From: Actinomycetota bacterium
GTDB taxonomy: Bacteria; Actinomycetota; Acidimicrobiia; Acidimicrobiales; Ilumatobacteraceae
Assembly: GCA_009705865.1 (NCBI GenBank)
Contig: WLSJ01000099.1
Coordinates: forward strand, 1-6,064
Direction of reading: 5' to 3'
DNA length: 6,064 nucleotides
Part shown: in pieces, positions 1 through 6,064 of the stretch
Numbering within the stretch: position 1 is the stretch's first letter
How the letters are laid out: every line of letters starts with the position of its first letter
Translations under genes and position numbers: made by a program
The notes under the pieces: model-generated
Told to the model about the DNA's origin: nothing
Database searches by the model: none
What the model saw: only the letters and a program-made list of their open reading frames with translations

Positions 1-80
1 TCATTAACAAGTCTGCAAAAGACACGTTGTGGGGTAAACGCATCATTTCAATTGTCACTCTTCAAGGAATCCGGGGCTAG
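1..80 (+). CDS. C-terminal end of an upstream gene, probably LivH-type permease (partial)
   Basis: The reading frame starting at base 3 is open from the left edge and ends at TAG (78-80), 2 bases before the next ATG. It gives only 25 residues, including the stretch DTLWGKRIISIV. HAAT operons usually place livH directly before livM, and LivH proteins end in a short basic tail after a Gly-Leu-Phe-Gly-like motif. LWGKR could be a divergent version of that tail. This identity rests mainly on position. Another frame (bases 1-96, stop TAA 97-99) is also open and would overlap the next gene by about 16 bases. I prefer the frame that stops just before the ATG because it matches the tight spacing of the rest of the operon. 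Confidence 0.4.
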   Translation, partial: INKSAKDTLWGKRIISIVTLQGIRG

Positions 81-82
81 TC

Positions 83-1858
83 ATGCAAATTTGGATTAAC
101 TATCTCGATCAAATCCTGATCTATGCGTCATTGGCGCTGTCTCTAAACCTTCTATTGGGTTATGCGGGTCAAGTGTCCGTGGCTCATGCTGCATTCGGTG
201 CAGTCGGCGGTTACACGCTCGGCTACCTGGTCACAGCCCACAACGTTCCAATGATCTGGTGCATCTTGATCAGTTTTGGTTTTGCATTTGTTGCTGGTGG
301 CCTGATTGCCCTTGTAGCCATGAGGTTGTCGACTGAATATTTGATTTTGTTGACACTGGCGTGGGGGTATGTGCTGATCGGCGTCTTCAGCACCATCCCG
401 GCCCTCGGTGGTTCTTTCGGAATCATCTCCATCAACTCTGAGCCGCATTTGCTTTCCTTTTTCGGATGGTCAATGCAGCGTCCAACAGACTGGTTGCTGC
501 CAATTGTCATCTTGGTGGCAGTTACGTATTCCATTTGTTGGCGTCTCGGTGAATCACCATTTGGTCGAATTCTTAAAGGAGTTCGCGAGGACCCTGTAGC
601 TACACAGTCGTTAGGAAAGAACACTTTCCGCACGCAAATTCTGGTGTTTGCAATTTCGTCTGGTTTGGCTGCAGTGGCCGGAGTCTTCAACTCTGGTTGG
701 CTCGGTGTGTCTACACCAAACGTGTTTGGCTTCACTTTCTCGTTAACCATTTTCGCTCTGGTGATTTTCGGTGGTATGGCTAACTTCTCTGGTTCGATGC
801 TTGGTGCACTCGTGCTGACAAGCCTCGATCCGTTCCTTCGACGTGTTGTGAAGTTCGACCAGAGCAAAGCTTTCTTGGTGCAGGTCATCATTTACGGCTT
901 GCTGTTGATTTTCCTCACACGTGTTCGCCCGCAGGGTCTGATTCCTGAAGGTTCAACTATCGCTTCGATCCTTCGTCGCAAGAAGTCAGAAGGTCGTACA
1001 GAGATGGGCAAGGCTTCAGAGACAGCGCCTACATTTGCCGTGCGCGAAGCAGTTGCCGAAGTTAGCCAAGTCGATCGTCACGCTCGTTGGGAAAAGGCAG
1101 AGATTGTTCTTGAGGCGCGTGGCATTAGTAAGTCATTCGGCGGAATCATCGCAGCAGAAAATCTTGACTTCGTGTTGAAGCGGGGAACTATTACAGCCTT
1201 GGTCGGACCAAACGGTGCGGGCAAGACAACAGTGTTCAACTTGTTGACTGGCGCAATTGCGCCTGATACCGGAACCGTGACATTGCTTGGTCGTGATGTC
1301 ACTGGACGAACCCTCGATAGTTCAGCCAGAAGCGGTCTAGTTCGTTCATTCCAAGACGTGCGCCTGTTTCAGCGACTTTCGTGTCTCGACAACGTGTTGC
1401 TGGGTGTGCAAGATCAACCAGGCGAGAAGATTCGCAGCCTCTTCGCTAACCCTCGTCTTGTCACTGTGAAAGAAAAGGAAACTCACGAACAAGCCATGAA
1501 GTGGCTCAGCTTTGTGGGTATGCAAGATTTCGCGGATGTTCCTACGGCGTCATTGTCATATGGTCAAACCAAACTGGTGTCGCTAGCGCGAGTGCTAGCA
1601 ACTGAAGCCGAAGTGCTGTTGCTCGATGAGCCTGCATCGGGTATTGACGTTAAATGGGTCGACAACATGTTGGAGTTAGTGCTTGCGATTAGTGCTGAAG
1701 GTAGAACTGTTTGCATCGTCGAACATAACCTTCGCGTTGTACGCGACCTAGCTGACCATTCGTACTTTATGGAACTGGGGCGAATCACCGCCGAAGGAAC
1801 CGTAGACGAGCTCACAAGTTCACCACGCCTTGCTCAGGCTTATTTCGGGACGGTCTGA
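83..1858 (+). CDS. Fused HAAT-family ABC transporter permease and ATP-binding protein (LivM-LivG)
   Basis: This 591-aa protein joins an inner-membrane permease to a cytoplasmic ATPase of a branched-chain amino acid type importer. Residues 1 to about 282 are a LivM permease with many hydrophobic helices. They carry the family motifs GYAGQVSVAHAAFGAVGGY (26-44), GVREDPVATQSLG (166-178), IFGGMANFSGSMLGA (228-242) and the closing RPQGL (282-286). Residues about 290-338 form a polar, charged linker. Residues 339-591 are a LivG ATPase: Walker A GPNGAGKTT (375-383, Lys381), Q-loop Gln424, signature LSYGQ (491-495), Walker B LLLDEP (512-517, Glu516) and switch His548. It ends with the LivG C-terminal segment (LAQAYFG). 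All catalytic residues are present. The ATG at 83 has GGGG (73-76) 6 bases upstream and AAGGA (64-68) further off, and it begins the permease at its usual first helix. The sequence is continuous, so the fusion is real within this read. The transported substrate cannot be deduced and need not be leucine, isoleucine or valine. Confidence 0.93.
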   Translation: MQIWINYLDQILIYASLALSLNLLLGYAGQVSVAHAAFGAVGGYTLGYLVTAHNVPMIWCILISFGFAFVAGGLIALVAMRLSTEYLILLTLAWGYVLIGVFSTIPALGGSFGIISINSEPHLLSFFGWSMQRPTDWLLPIVILVAVTYSICWRLGESPFGRILKGVREDPVATQSLGKNTFRTQILVFAISSGLAAVAGVFNSGWLGVSTPNVFGFTFSLTIFALVIFGGMANFSGSMLGALVLTSLDPFLRRVVKFDQSKAFLVQVIIYGLLLIFLTRVRPQGLIPEGSTIASILRRKKSEGRTEMGKASETAPTFAVREAVAEVSQVDRHARWEKAEIVLEARGISKSFGGIIAAENLDFVLKRGTITALVGPNGAGKTTVFNLLTGAIAPDTGTVTLLGRDVTGRTLDSSARSGLVRSFQDVRLFQRLSCLDNVLLGVQDQPGEKIRSLFANPRLVTVKEKETHEQAMKWLSFVGMQDFADVPTASLSYGQTKLVSLARVLATEAEVLLLDEPASGIDVKWVDNMLELVLAISAEGRTVCIVEHNLRVVRDLADHSYFMELGRITAEGTVDELTSSPRLAQAYFGTV

Positions 1859-1859
1859 T

Positions 1860-2567
1860 ATGTCAGTACTTTTAGAAACACATGACCTACAGGCCGGTTA
1901 CGGCCGTAAGCAAGTGGTGTTTGACCTCAACATGAAGGTCAATACCGGTGAGATTGTCGCCATTTTCGGACACAACGGAAGTGGCAAGAGCACCTCGATG
2001 CGTTCCATCTTGGGTGTACTGCCGGTTTTGGGCGGCACGGCTACCTACGACGGTCAAGACACTACGAATAACTCAAGTGGCACCAACGTACGTGGCGGCA
2101 TGGCACTTATTCCGTCCGAGCGTTTTGTGTTCCAGGACTTGTCGGTTACTGACAACTTGCTCCTTGGTGGTGCAAACGATCCTGATGAGGCACGACGCAA
2201 GGCTCGCCAACAACTGGTCTATGAATTGTTCCCAATTCTGAAAGAGCGTGAAGAGCAGCTTGCCGGCACCATGAGTGGTGGACAGCAGCGCATGGTCAGT
2301 CTTGGTATTGCTCTGATGAGCAACCCCAAGCTCTTGATTCTTGACGAGCCATCTCTAGGTTTGGCTCCAAGCGTTGTAGAACAAATCTTTGGTGTGGTGC
2401 GCGATCTCGTGGCTTCTGAAGGACTCTCAGTCATTTTGCTTGAGCAGAATGTGGGTCAAGCACTGAAGATTGCTGACCGTGGTTATGTCATGCGTTCTGG
2501 ACGCATCATCATCGAAGAGACAATCGAACAAATGAAGGCTCGCGACTCGTTCTGGGACTTCTTCTAA
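1860..2567 (+). CDS. livF: HAAT-family ABC transporter ATP-binding protein (LivF)
   Basis: This 235-aa protein is the second ATPase of the importer and would pair with the ATPase half of the upstream fusion to power transport. It shows Walker A GHNGSGKST (37-45, Lys43), the LivF-type region IPSERFVFQDLSVTDNLLLG (84-103) in place of a standard Q-loop, signature MSGGQQ (138-143) and Walker B LLILDEPSLGLAP (158-170, Glu163). The switch position reads LLEQN (193-197), with Gln196 where most ABC ATPases have His. LivF proteins commonly have this change. Length is normal for LivF. The C-terminus ends in FWDFF instead of the usual AYLG-like tail. An in-frame ATG at 1830 exists, but the ATG at 1860 is chosen because it gives the canonical N-terminus and lies 1 base after the stop of the fusion gene. 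GGGA (1847-1850) is a weak ribosome site 9 bases upstream. Translation is probably coupled to the gene before it. Confidence 0.93.
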   Translation: MSVLLETHDLQAGYGRKQVVFDLNMKVNTGEIVAIFGHNGSGKSTSMRSILGVLPVLGGTATYDGQDTTNNSSGTNVRGGMALIPSERFVFQDLSVTDNLLLGGANDPDEARRKARQQLVYELFPILKEREEQLAGTMSGGQQRMVSLGIALMSNPKLLILDEPSLGLAPSVVEQIFGVVRDLVASEGLSVILLEQNVGQALKIADRGYVMRSGRIIIEETIEQMKARDSFWDFF

Positions 2568-2571
2568 CAAC

Positions 2572-2578
2572 GAGGGGG
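2572..2578 (+). promoter_or_regulatory. Ribosome binding site of the PPOX-fold gene
   Basis: The purine run GAGGGGG lies 4 bases before the ATG at 2583, in the 15-base gap after livF. It supports that start and separate initiation of this gene within the shared transcript. Confidence 0.65.
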
Positions 2579-2582
2579 CATC

Positions 2583-3104
2583 ATGCCTAAATTGACCGAC
2601 ACAGAAGTTCAAAACTTCCTTGTAGAGCCAGGGCATATGTTGCGTCTGGCGACGCTAGACAAAGATGGCATGCCACGCAACGTGCCTATTTGGTATGTGT
2701 ATGACGAAGGCATGATCAAGTTCACGCCGCGTGCGCATTCAGTCTTTCTCGCAAACTTGTTACGGGATCCTCGTTGCGCAATGACAATTGACGAGGCAGA
2801 TTTGCCGTATCGCAAAGTCGCTCTACAAGGGTCGGTTGAATTGCTGTACCCAACTGGTCGTGATGATGAATGGCGTGATCTGTACCGCACTATTGCAAAG
2901 CGTTATGTGCCAGAAGACGAGGCAGAGGCGTACGTGACGAACACGATTGATCAGCCTCGTGCGCTCTTGGGCTTACGACTCAGCGATCCGGCCGTGAAGA
3001 GCGTGACATGGCGCATGCCTGTAGAAGATGAAGACCCAACAGGTATTTGGCACCGTCGTTATTACATCGACGGCAGCATTATGGCCAACTTGGCTGACAG
3101 CTAA
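2583..3104 (+). CDS. PPOX/FDOR split-barrel fold, flavin- or F420-dependent oxidoreductase family protein
   Basis: This 173-aa protein has the pattern of the pyridoxamine 5'-phosphate oxidase-like split barrel. A strand reads LRLATLDKDGMPRNVPIWYV (20-39), then IKFTPRAHSVFLANLLRDPR (45-64) and MTIDEADLPYRKVALQGSVE (67-86). In family members these correspond to the first barrel strands, the cofactor phosphate-binding loop and the dimer-side strand. Many actinobacterial relatives use coenzyme F420; others use FMN, bind haem or simply bind cofactor. Cofactor and substrate cannot be decided from sequence. It has no signal peptide and is probably a cytoplasmic dimer. It lies 15 bases after livF and is likely cotranscribed with the transporter, suggesting a reductive or oxidative step on the imported compound, though this is inference. 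Its TAA stop (3102-3104) overlaps the stop of the convergent ligase gene. Confidence 0.8.
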   Translation: MPKLTDTEVQNFLVEPGHMLRLATLDKDGMPRNVPIWYVYDEGMIKFTPRAHSVFLANLLRDPRCAMTIDEADLPYRKVALQGSVELLYPTGRDDEWRDLYRTIAKRYVPEDEAEAYVTNTIDQPRALLGLRLSDPAVKSVTWRMPVEDEDPTGIWHRRYYIDGSIMANLADS

Positions 3105-3114
3105 CGAAGCTGTT
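3096..3114. other. Dyad across the shared stops of two convergent genes
   Basis: ACAGCT (3097-3102) and AGCTGT (3108-3113) form a perfect 6-bp inverted repeat with a 5-base spacer (AACGA). A G-T pair at 3096/3114 could extend it. The dyad covers CTAA (3101-3104), which holds TAA for the plus-strand gene and TAG for the minus-strand gene. Being symmetrical, it could fold in either transcript. There is no T-run on either side, so it is not a classical intrinsic terminator. A second short palindrome, GCCAA-C-TTGGC (3084-3094), lies just inside the plus-strand gene. Confidence 0.4.
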
Positions 3115-4630
3115 CACCCCACACGGTTTCCTTGCGAAGCTGTGGCTTCAGAACCTTTCCACCTGCATTGCGGGGAAGTGGTTCTTCACGGAAGGTAATG
3201 AACTGTGGTGCCTTGAAGTCTGCAATCAGCGATTTGGTGAAAGCACGAATCTCTAGTGGGTCTAGCGTGGCACCGGGCTGCGGAACAATGACGGCTCCAA
3301 CCTTTTCTCCCATCATCTCGTCGGGGACACCGAGAACTGCTACTTCGAACACATCTGGGTGCTGCACAATGGCACCTTCAACTTCAACGCAATAGACGTT
3401 TTCTCCGCCACGGTTGACCATGTCTTTTTTACGGTCAACGATCTGTACGTAACCCTCTTCGTCGCAACGCGCGAGGTCTCCTGTATGTAGCCATCCATTA
3501 ACGAATGTCTCTGCAGATTGTTCTGGCTTATTCCAGTAACCATCGACAACGTTTTGACCACGAATAAGTAGCTCGCCAACGCCTGTTTCAGGGTCGCGTT
3601 CAAAGAGATCAACCTCGATTACCGGTGCCGTGAAACCCACGGTCTCAGGGCGCTCCTGGCAGTTCTCGTGTGGAAGGAACGTAGACACCGAAGCGGTCTC
3701 TGTAAGTCCGAAGCCATTGCCTAGACGCGCATTAGGCCATGCTGCTTTGATTTTTCCCACAACGTCTGGAGCAGTTGGTGCGCCACCGTATGTAAGGAAG
3801 TCAACACCAGACGTATCGAAGTCCGCGAAGTTGGGCTGATTCATTGCAAGCCAATAGATAGCGGGAACACTGGTGAGAACGTTGATGCGCTCATCGACCA
3901 TGATCTTGAGAAACAGGCCCACTTCAAATGCGGGCATGATGACCGTGGTGCCGCCATACATAACTGTGACAAGAAGTTGACTATTGCAACCAGTGACGTG
4001 GAACATAGGAACTGAGATGAGGTTGCGCATGTCATATGAATCGCGTTTAATCATGACTCGCTTGATGGTCTCGCAGTTCGCGAGAAAGTTCTCGTGCGTG
4101 GTCATGGCGCCCTTAGGAAAGCCTGTGGTTCCGCTGGTGTAGAAGATGGCAGCCAGATCCTTGATGGTGCCGCCGTCGTAGACATATTTGTCACCGTGTG
4201 GAAGCGGTACATCTGCAGTAAAAATGTGCTTTGCGCCTGAGTCTGTAACCACATAGTCAACTTCAGCGTCGGTAAAGCGAGTGTTGACCGGAACAACTAC
4301 TGCGCCTGCCATCAGAACGCCGTAGAAGGCATAGGCCCAGTTATTACCGTTCGGTAAGTTGATGGCGACTCGATCGCCCGGATTAATGCCAAGAGCCTTC
4401 AGGCCGCCCGCAACGTGAGCTGAACGATTCCAGAAGTCCTGGTAAACAACACGTTCTCCACCAATTTCGACGAGAGCTTCAGCATTAGGTGTCGCTATGA
4501 CTGTCGCCTTGAATTGGTCGACCAAGGTGTTGGGCAAATTGGTGTAACGAAGTATGCCTCGTGAATCGCGTTCAATGTGCGACATATCGTACGGAAGAAG
4601 ACGGGGAGTGATGCCTTGTTTGGTAATCAT
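3101..4630 (-). CDS. AMP-forming acyl-CoA ligase (FadD-like, ANL superfamily), ligase 1
   Basis: This 509-aa enzyme would activate a carboxylic acid with ATP to an acyl-AMP and then form the acyl-CoA. Motifs in order are: phosphate loop YTSGTTGFPKG (164-174), YGGAP (281-285), GFGLTETA (306-313), LHTGDLA (381-387) with ribose-binding Asp385, hinge region VDRKKDMVNRGGENVY (398-413) and the C-terminal PRNAGGK (486-492) with the likely catalytic Lys492. It is complete. The segment between the first nucleotide-binding strands and the phosphate loop is short: about 31 residues from Ala133 to Tyr164, against about 65 in ligase 2. The start chosen is ATG at 4630, with GGAAAGG (4639-4645) 8 bases upstream. 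A GTG start at 4714 would add 28 residues but has no ribosome site and would run through the dyad. It is divergent from ligase 2 and convergent with the PPOX gene. The acid it uses is unknown; fatty, aromatic or sterol-derived acids are all possible. Confidence 0.92.
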   Translation of the reverse strand: MITKQGITPRLLPYDMSHIERDSRGILRYTNLPNTLVDQFKATVIATPNAEALVEIGGERVVYQDFWNRSAHVAGGLKALGINPGDRVAINLPNGNNWAYAFYGVLMAGAVVVPVNTRFTDAEVDYVVTDSGAKHIFTADVPLPHGDKYVYDGGTIKDLAAIFYTSGTTGFPKGAMTTHENFLANCETIKRVMIKRDSYDMRNLISVPMFHVTGCNSQLLVTVMYGGTTVIMPAFEVGLFLKIMVDERINVLTSVPAIYWLAMNQPNFADFDTSGVDFLTYGGAPTAPDVVGKIKAAWPNARLGNGFGLTETASVSTFLPHENCQERPETVGFTAPVIEVDLFERDPETGVGELLIRGQNVVDGYWNKPEQSAETFVNGWLHTGDLARCDEEGYVQIVDRKKDMVNRGGENVYCVEVEGAIVQHPDVFEVAVLGVPDEMMGEKVGAVIVPQPGATLDPLEIRAFTKSLIADFKAPQFITFREEPLPRNAGGKVLKPQLRKETVWGEQLR

Positions 4631-4638
4631 GTTGTGGG

Positions 4639-4645
4639 CCTTTCC
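4639..4645 (-). promoter_or_regulatory. Ribosome binding site deciding the start of ligase 1
   Basis: On the minus strand this reads GGAAAGG, 8 bases before the ATG at 4628-4630. No comparable purine run precedes the upstream GTG at 4714 or the internal ATG at 4585, so it favours the 509-aa form. Confidence 0.6.
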
Positions 4646-4681
4646 AGTGGTATTTAACGACACACTACATGGCAAAATAGG

Positions 4682-4714
4682 GTGTCGGATTACCAGGGGG
4701 CTGGTGTCTGACAC
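4682..4714. repeat. Nested inverted repeat, possible operator or leader hairpin
   Basis: The outer arms GTGTCGGA (4682-4689) and TCTGACAC (4707-4714) pair at 7 of 8 positions, the eighth being G-T. The inner arms ACCAG (4692-4696) and CTGGT (4701-4705) pair perfectly around GGGG. The right outer arm is also part of a perfect 5-1-5 palindrome, GTGTC-T-GACAC (4704-4714). GGTGTCGGA (4681-4689) recurs as GGTGTCTGA (4703-4711), 22 bases apart, about two helical turns. This could be a binding site for a dimeric regulator such as a TetR-family protein, with two half or full sites, or a hairpin in the 5' leader of ligase 2. Which of these it is cannot be told from sequence alone. Confidence 0.5.
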
Positions 4715-4723
4715 TTACAACTT

Positions 4724-4728
4724 GGGGG
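4724..4728 (+). promoter_or_regulatory. Ribosome binding site of ligase 2
   Basis: GGGGG lies 5 bases before the ATG at 4734. It resembles the G-rich site of the PPOX gene and supports ATG 4734 over the in-frame TTG (4722) and GTG (4704). Confidence 0.5.
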
Positions 4729-4733
4729 TACAT

Positions 4734-6064
4734 ATGTTGTTAGGTGACATCATTCGTTGGCATGGTCATAAGACTCCGTCTCGAATCGCATTGATTTCAG
4801 AAGGTCGCGAAATTACATTCGGTAGTTTGCTTGGCCGAGTGAATCAGGTTGCTAATGCAATGTCTGCATTTTGTTCGCCAGGTGATCGCGTGGCGATTTT
4901 GGCTGAAAACATTCCTGAATATGTCGAGTGTTATTACGGTGTACCCGATGCCGGTTTAGCGCTGAACTTCTTGAACTATCGGTTGCACCCCAAAGAGTGG
5001 TCGTGGATCATGAAGAACGCTGAAGCGCGTGTTCTTTTGGTGCAAGAGAAGTTTTTAGAGGCACTACAACCAGAACTGGCTGATATTCCTACTCTCGAGC
5101 ACATCATTGTGATTGGTAGCGGCACATCTCAATATCCTTCGTATCACGATGTAGTGGGAGCAGCCAGCGTTGATGCCGTTGACCGTGAAGTGGACGTTGA
5201 TTCCACAGCGTGGCTTCTGTACACCTCCGGTACAACTGGCTTTCCGAAGGGTGCAATGGTGACGCACCGAAACCTCATGGTTGCCGTGATGAACTCTGTC
5301 ATTGAATATGAGATTCAGCCAGACGAACGCACCCTGATTGCGTTCCCGTTATGTCACGTATCCGGTTATTCAGTACCGCTTACACATTTCCGCGGCGGGC
5401 GAGTAGTGCTCTTTCCAATGTTCGAACCAGAGCTATGGATGAAGGAAGTCGACAAGCACGGCATTACAGGTACTTCAATGGCGCCAACCATGTTGAACTT
5501 CATCTTGGAACACCCGAAAGTTTTGGATTACAAACTGACGTCTCTGCGCGGAATTGGGTATGGCGCAGCTGCCATGCCGGTAGAGGTTCTGCGAGCAGCC
5601 ATTAAGCGCTTTGGCCCCATTGTGTATTCGGGCTTCGGAATGACTGAGCTCGGTGGAAACGTCTTGACATTCCCGAAGCGTGACCATGAACGTGCAATCA
5701 ACGGCGATGAACATCTGTTGTTGTCATGCGGAACGCCAATGGTGATGGCAGAAGTCAAAGTAGTTGACGAGAACATGGTGGAATGCCCTCCAGGAGTCGT
5801 GGGTGAACTTGTTGTTCGCGGAGAACAGGTATTGAAGGGTTACTTCAACAACGAAGAAGGCACCCGTAAAGCATTCGATGATGGTTGGTTTCACTCTGGT
5901 GACATGGCCAAGCGTGACGAAGAAGGTTTTTTCTACATCGTTGACCGTATGAAAGACATGATCCTCACCGGCGGAGAAAATGTGTACAGCCGTGAAGTAG
6001 AAGAAGTCTTGTATACACACCCGTCGGTGTCTGAAGCAGCCGTTATTGGTCTGCCAGATCCTAA
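4734..6064 (+). CDS. AMP-forming acyl-CoA ligase (FadD-like, ANL superfamily), ligase 2, cut by right edge
   Basis: The frame from ATG 4734 stays open to the end of the window: 443 full codons plus two bases, with no stop. It encodes an ANL-superfamily enzyme that would convert a carboxylic acid, ATP and CoA to the acyl-CoA through an acyl-AMP. Visible motifs: phosphate loop YTSGTTGFPKG (163-173), the acyl-pocket region around FPLCHVSGY, GYGAAAMP, GFGMTE (300-305), FHSGDMA (386-392) with ribose-binding Asp390, and hinge region VDRMKDMILTGGENVYSREV (403-422). The final part of the C-terminal domain with the catalytic lysine lies beyond the window; about 60-80 residues are missing if length is typical. 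The N-terminus MLLGDIIRWHGHKTPSRIAL matches the usual start of the family. It is divergent from ligase 1 and shares the same phosphate loop, but differs widely elsewhere, so the pair is not a recent duplication. Substrate is unknown. Confidence 0.9.
   Translation, partial: MLLGDIIRWHGHKTPSRIALISEGREITFGSLLGRVNQVANAMSAFCSPGDRVAILAENIPEYVECYYGVPDAGLALNFLNYRLHPKEWSWIMKNAEARVLLVQEKFLEALQPELADIPTLEHIIVIGSGTSQYPSYHDVVGAASVDAVDREVDVDSTAWLLYTSGTTGFPKGAMVTHRNLMVAVMNSVIEYEIQPDERTLIAFPLCHVSGYSVPLTHFRGGRVVLFPMFEPELWMKEVDKHGITGTSMAPTMLNFILEHPKVLDYKLTSLRGIGYGAAAMPVEVLRAAIKRFGPIVYSGFGMTELGGNVLTFPKRDHERAINGDEHLLLSCGTPMVMAEVKVVDENMVECPPGVVGELVVRGEQVLKGYFNNEEGTRKAFDDGWFHSGDMAKRDEEGFFYIVDRMKDMILTGGENVYSREVEEVLYTHPSVSEAAVIGLPDP

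Larger units (their letters stand above)
4631..4733. promoter_or_regulatory. Divergent intergenic region between two acyl-CoA ligase genes
   Basis: These 103 bases separate the ATG of ligase 1 (minus) from that of ligase 2 (plus) and must hold the promoters of both unless either is read from elsewhere. Weak candidates: on the plus strand, TTAACG (4654-4659) and TAGGGT (4678-4683), 18 bases apart; on the minus strand, a TATTTT -10-like box (complement of 4674-4679) without a clear -35 box. None is strong. The nested dyad at 4682-4714 lies between these elements and the start of ligase 2, a suitable place for an operator that could control both genes. Confidence 0.5.

Noticed and set aside
223..891. 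Minus-strand open frame of 222 codons opposite the permease
   Set aside because: It is antisense to clearly conserved LivM motifs, and its translation is low in complexity and lacks any recognisable domain.
1551..1566. LivG half has signature LSYGQ and not LSGGQ
   Set aside because: A Tyr at this place is common in LivG proteins and needs no special explanation.
1582..1599. Two GCTAGC palindromes 12 bases apart
   Set aside because: They fall within the conserved signature-helix coding region of the ATPase domain and follow from Leu-Ala/Val-Leu-Ala codons; no sign of a site or element.
2439..2453. LivF has Gln (EQN) in place of the switch-loop His
   Set aside because: This substitution is usual in the LivF family, so it does not signal an inactive ATPase.
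3084..3094. GCCAA-C-TTGGC palindrome near the end of the PPOX gene
   Set aside because: One-base spacer cannot form an RNA hairpin as such, and it lies in coding sequence (Met-Ala-Asn-Leu-Ala); treated as chance.
4631..4714. Longer form of ligase 1 starting at GTG 4714
   Set aside because: It lacks a ribosome site, adds 28 residues without family resemblance, and would cover the divergent promoter dyad. ATG 4630 has a good site.
5351..6020. Several short open frames on both strands in the right end
   Set aside because: All are shadows of the ligase 2 frame, which carries the full set of ANL motifs.

Overview
The window is a compact, almost fully coding stretch of a bacterial chromosome of roughly even base composition. 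It looks actinobacterial. The reasons are a fused LivM-LivG transporter protein, a split-barrel (PPOX/FDOR-like) protein of the kind common in F420-using Actinobacteria, and two FadD-type acyl-CoA ligases. The moderate GC content and the GTTGACGA-like mixed codon use would suit an Acidimicrobiia-like lineage better than a high-GC streptomycete or mycobacterium. That placement is inference, not a sequence match.

Left half, plus strand (1-3104): the end of an upstream gene (probably the LivH-type permease) is followed after 2 bases by a fused permease-ATPase (LivM-LivG, 591 aa). After 1 base comes the second ATPase LivF (235 aa), and after 15 bases a 173-aa PPOX-fold flavin/F420-type protein. 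The spacing indicates one operon. The transporter belongs to the HAAT (branched-chain amino acid type) ABC importers. No substrate-binding protein lies in the window; it may be upstream.

Right half: a 509-aa AMP-forming acyl-CoA ligase lies on the minus strand (3101-4630) and converges on the PPOX gene, sharing the tetranucleotide CTAA in which both genes stop. A 103-bp divergent intergenic region (4631-4733) carries a conspicuous nested dyad. A second AMP-forming acyl-CoA ligase then starts at 4734 on the plus strand and runs open off the right edge. It is cut before its C-terminal catalytic lysine.

Working together (inference): a HAAT importer beside two acyl-CoA ligases fits uptake of an organic acid (fatty, aromatic, dicarboxylic or sterol-derived) followed by CoA activation, rather than simple leucine uptake. 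Nothing in the sequence fixes the substrate. I found no RNA genes, mobile elements, CRISPR arrays or clear evidence of a new system. The most useful second-look items are the divergent-promoter dyad, the shared stop/hairpin at the convergent junction, and the substrate question.
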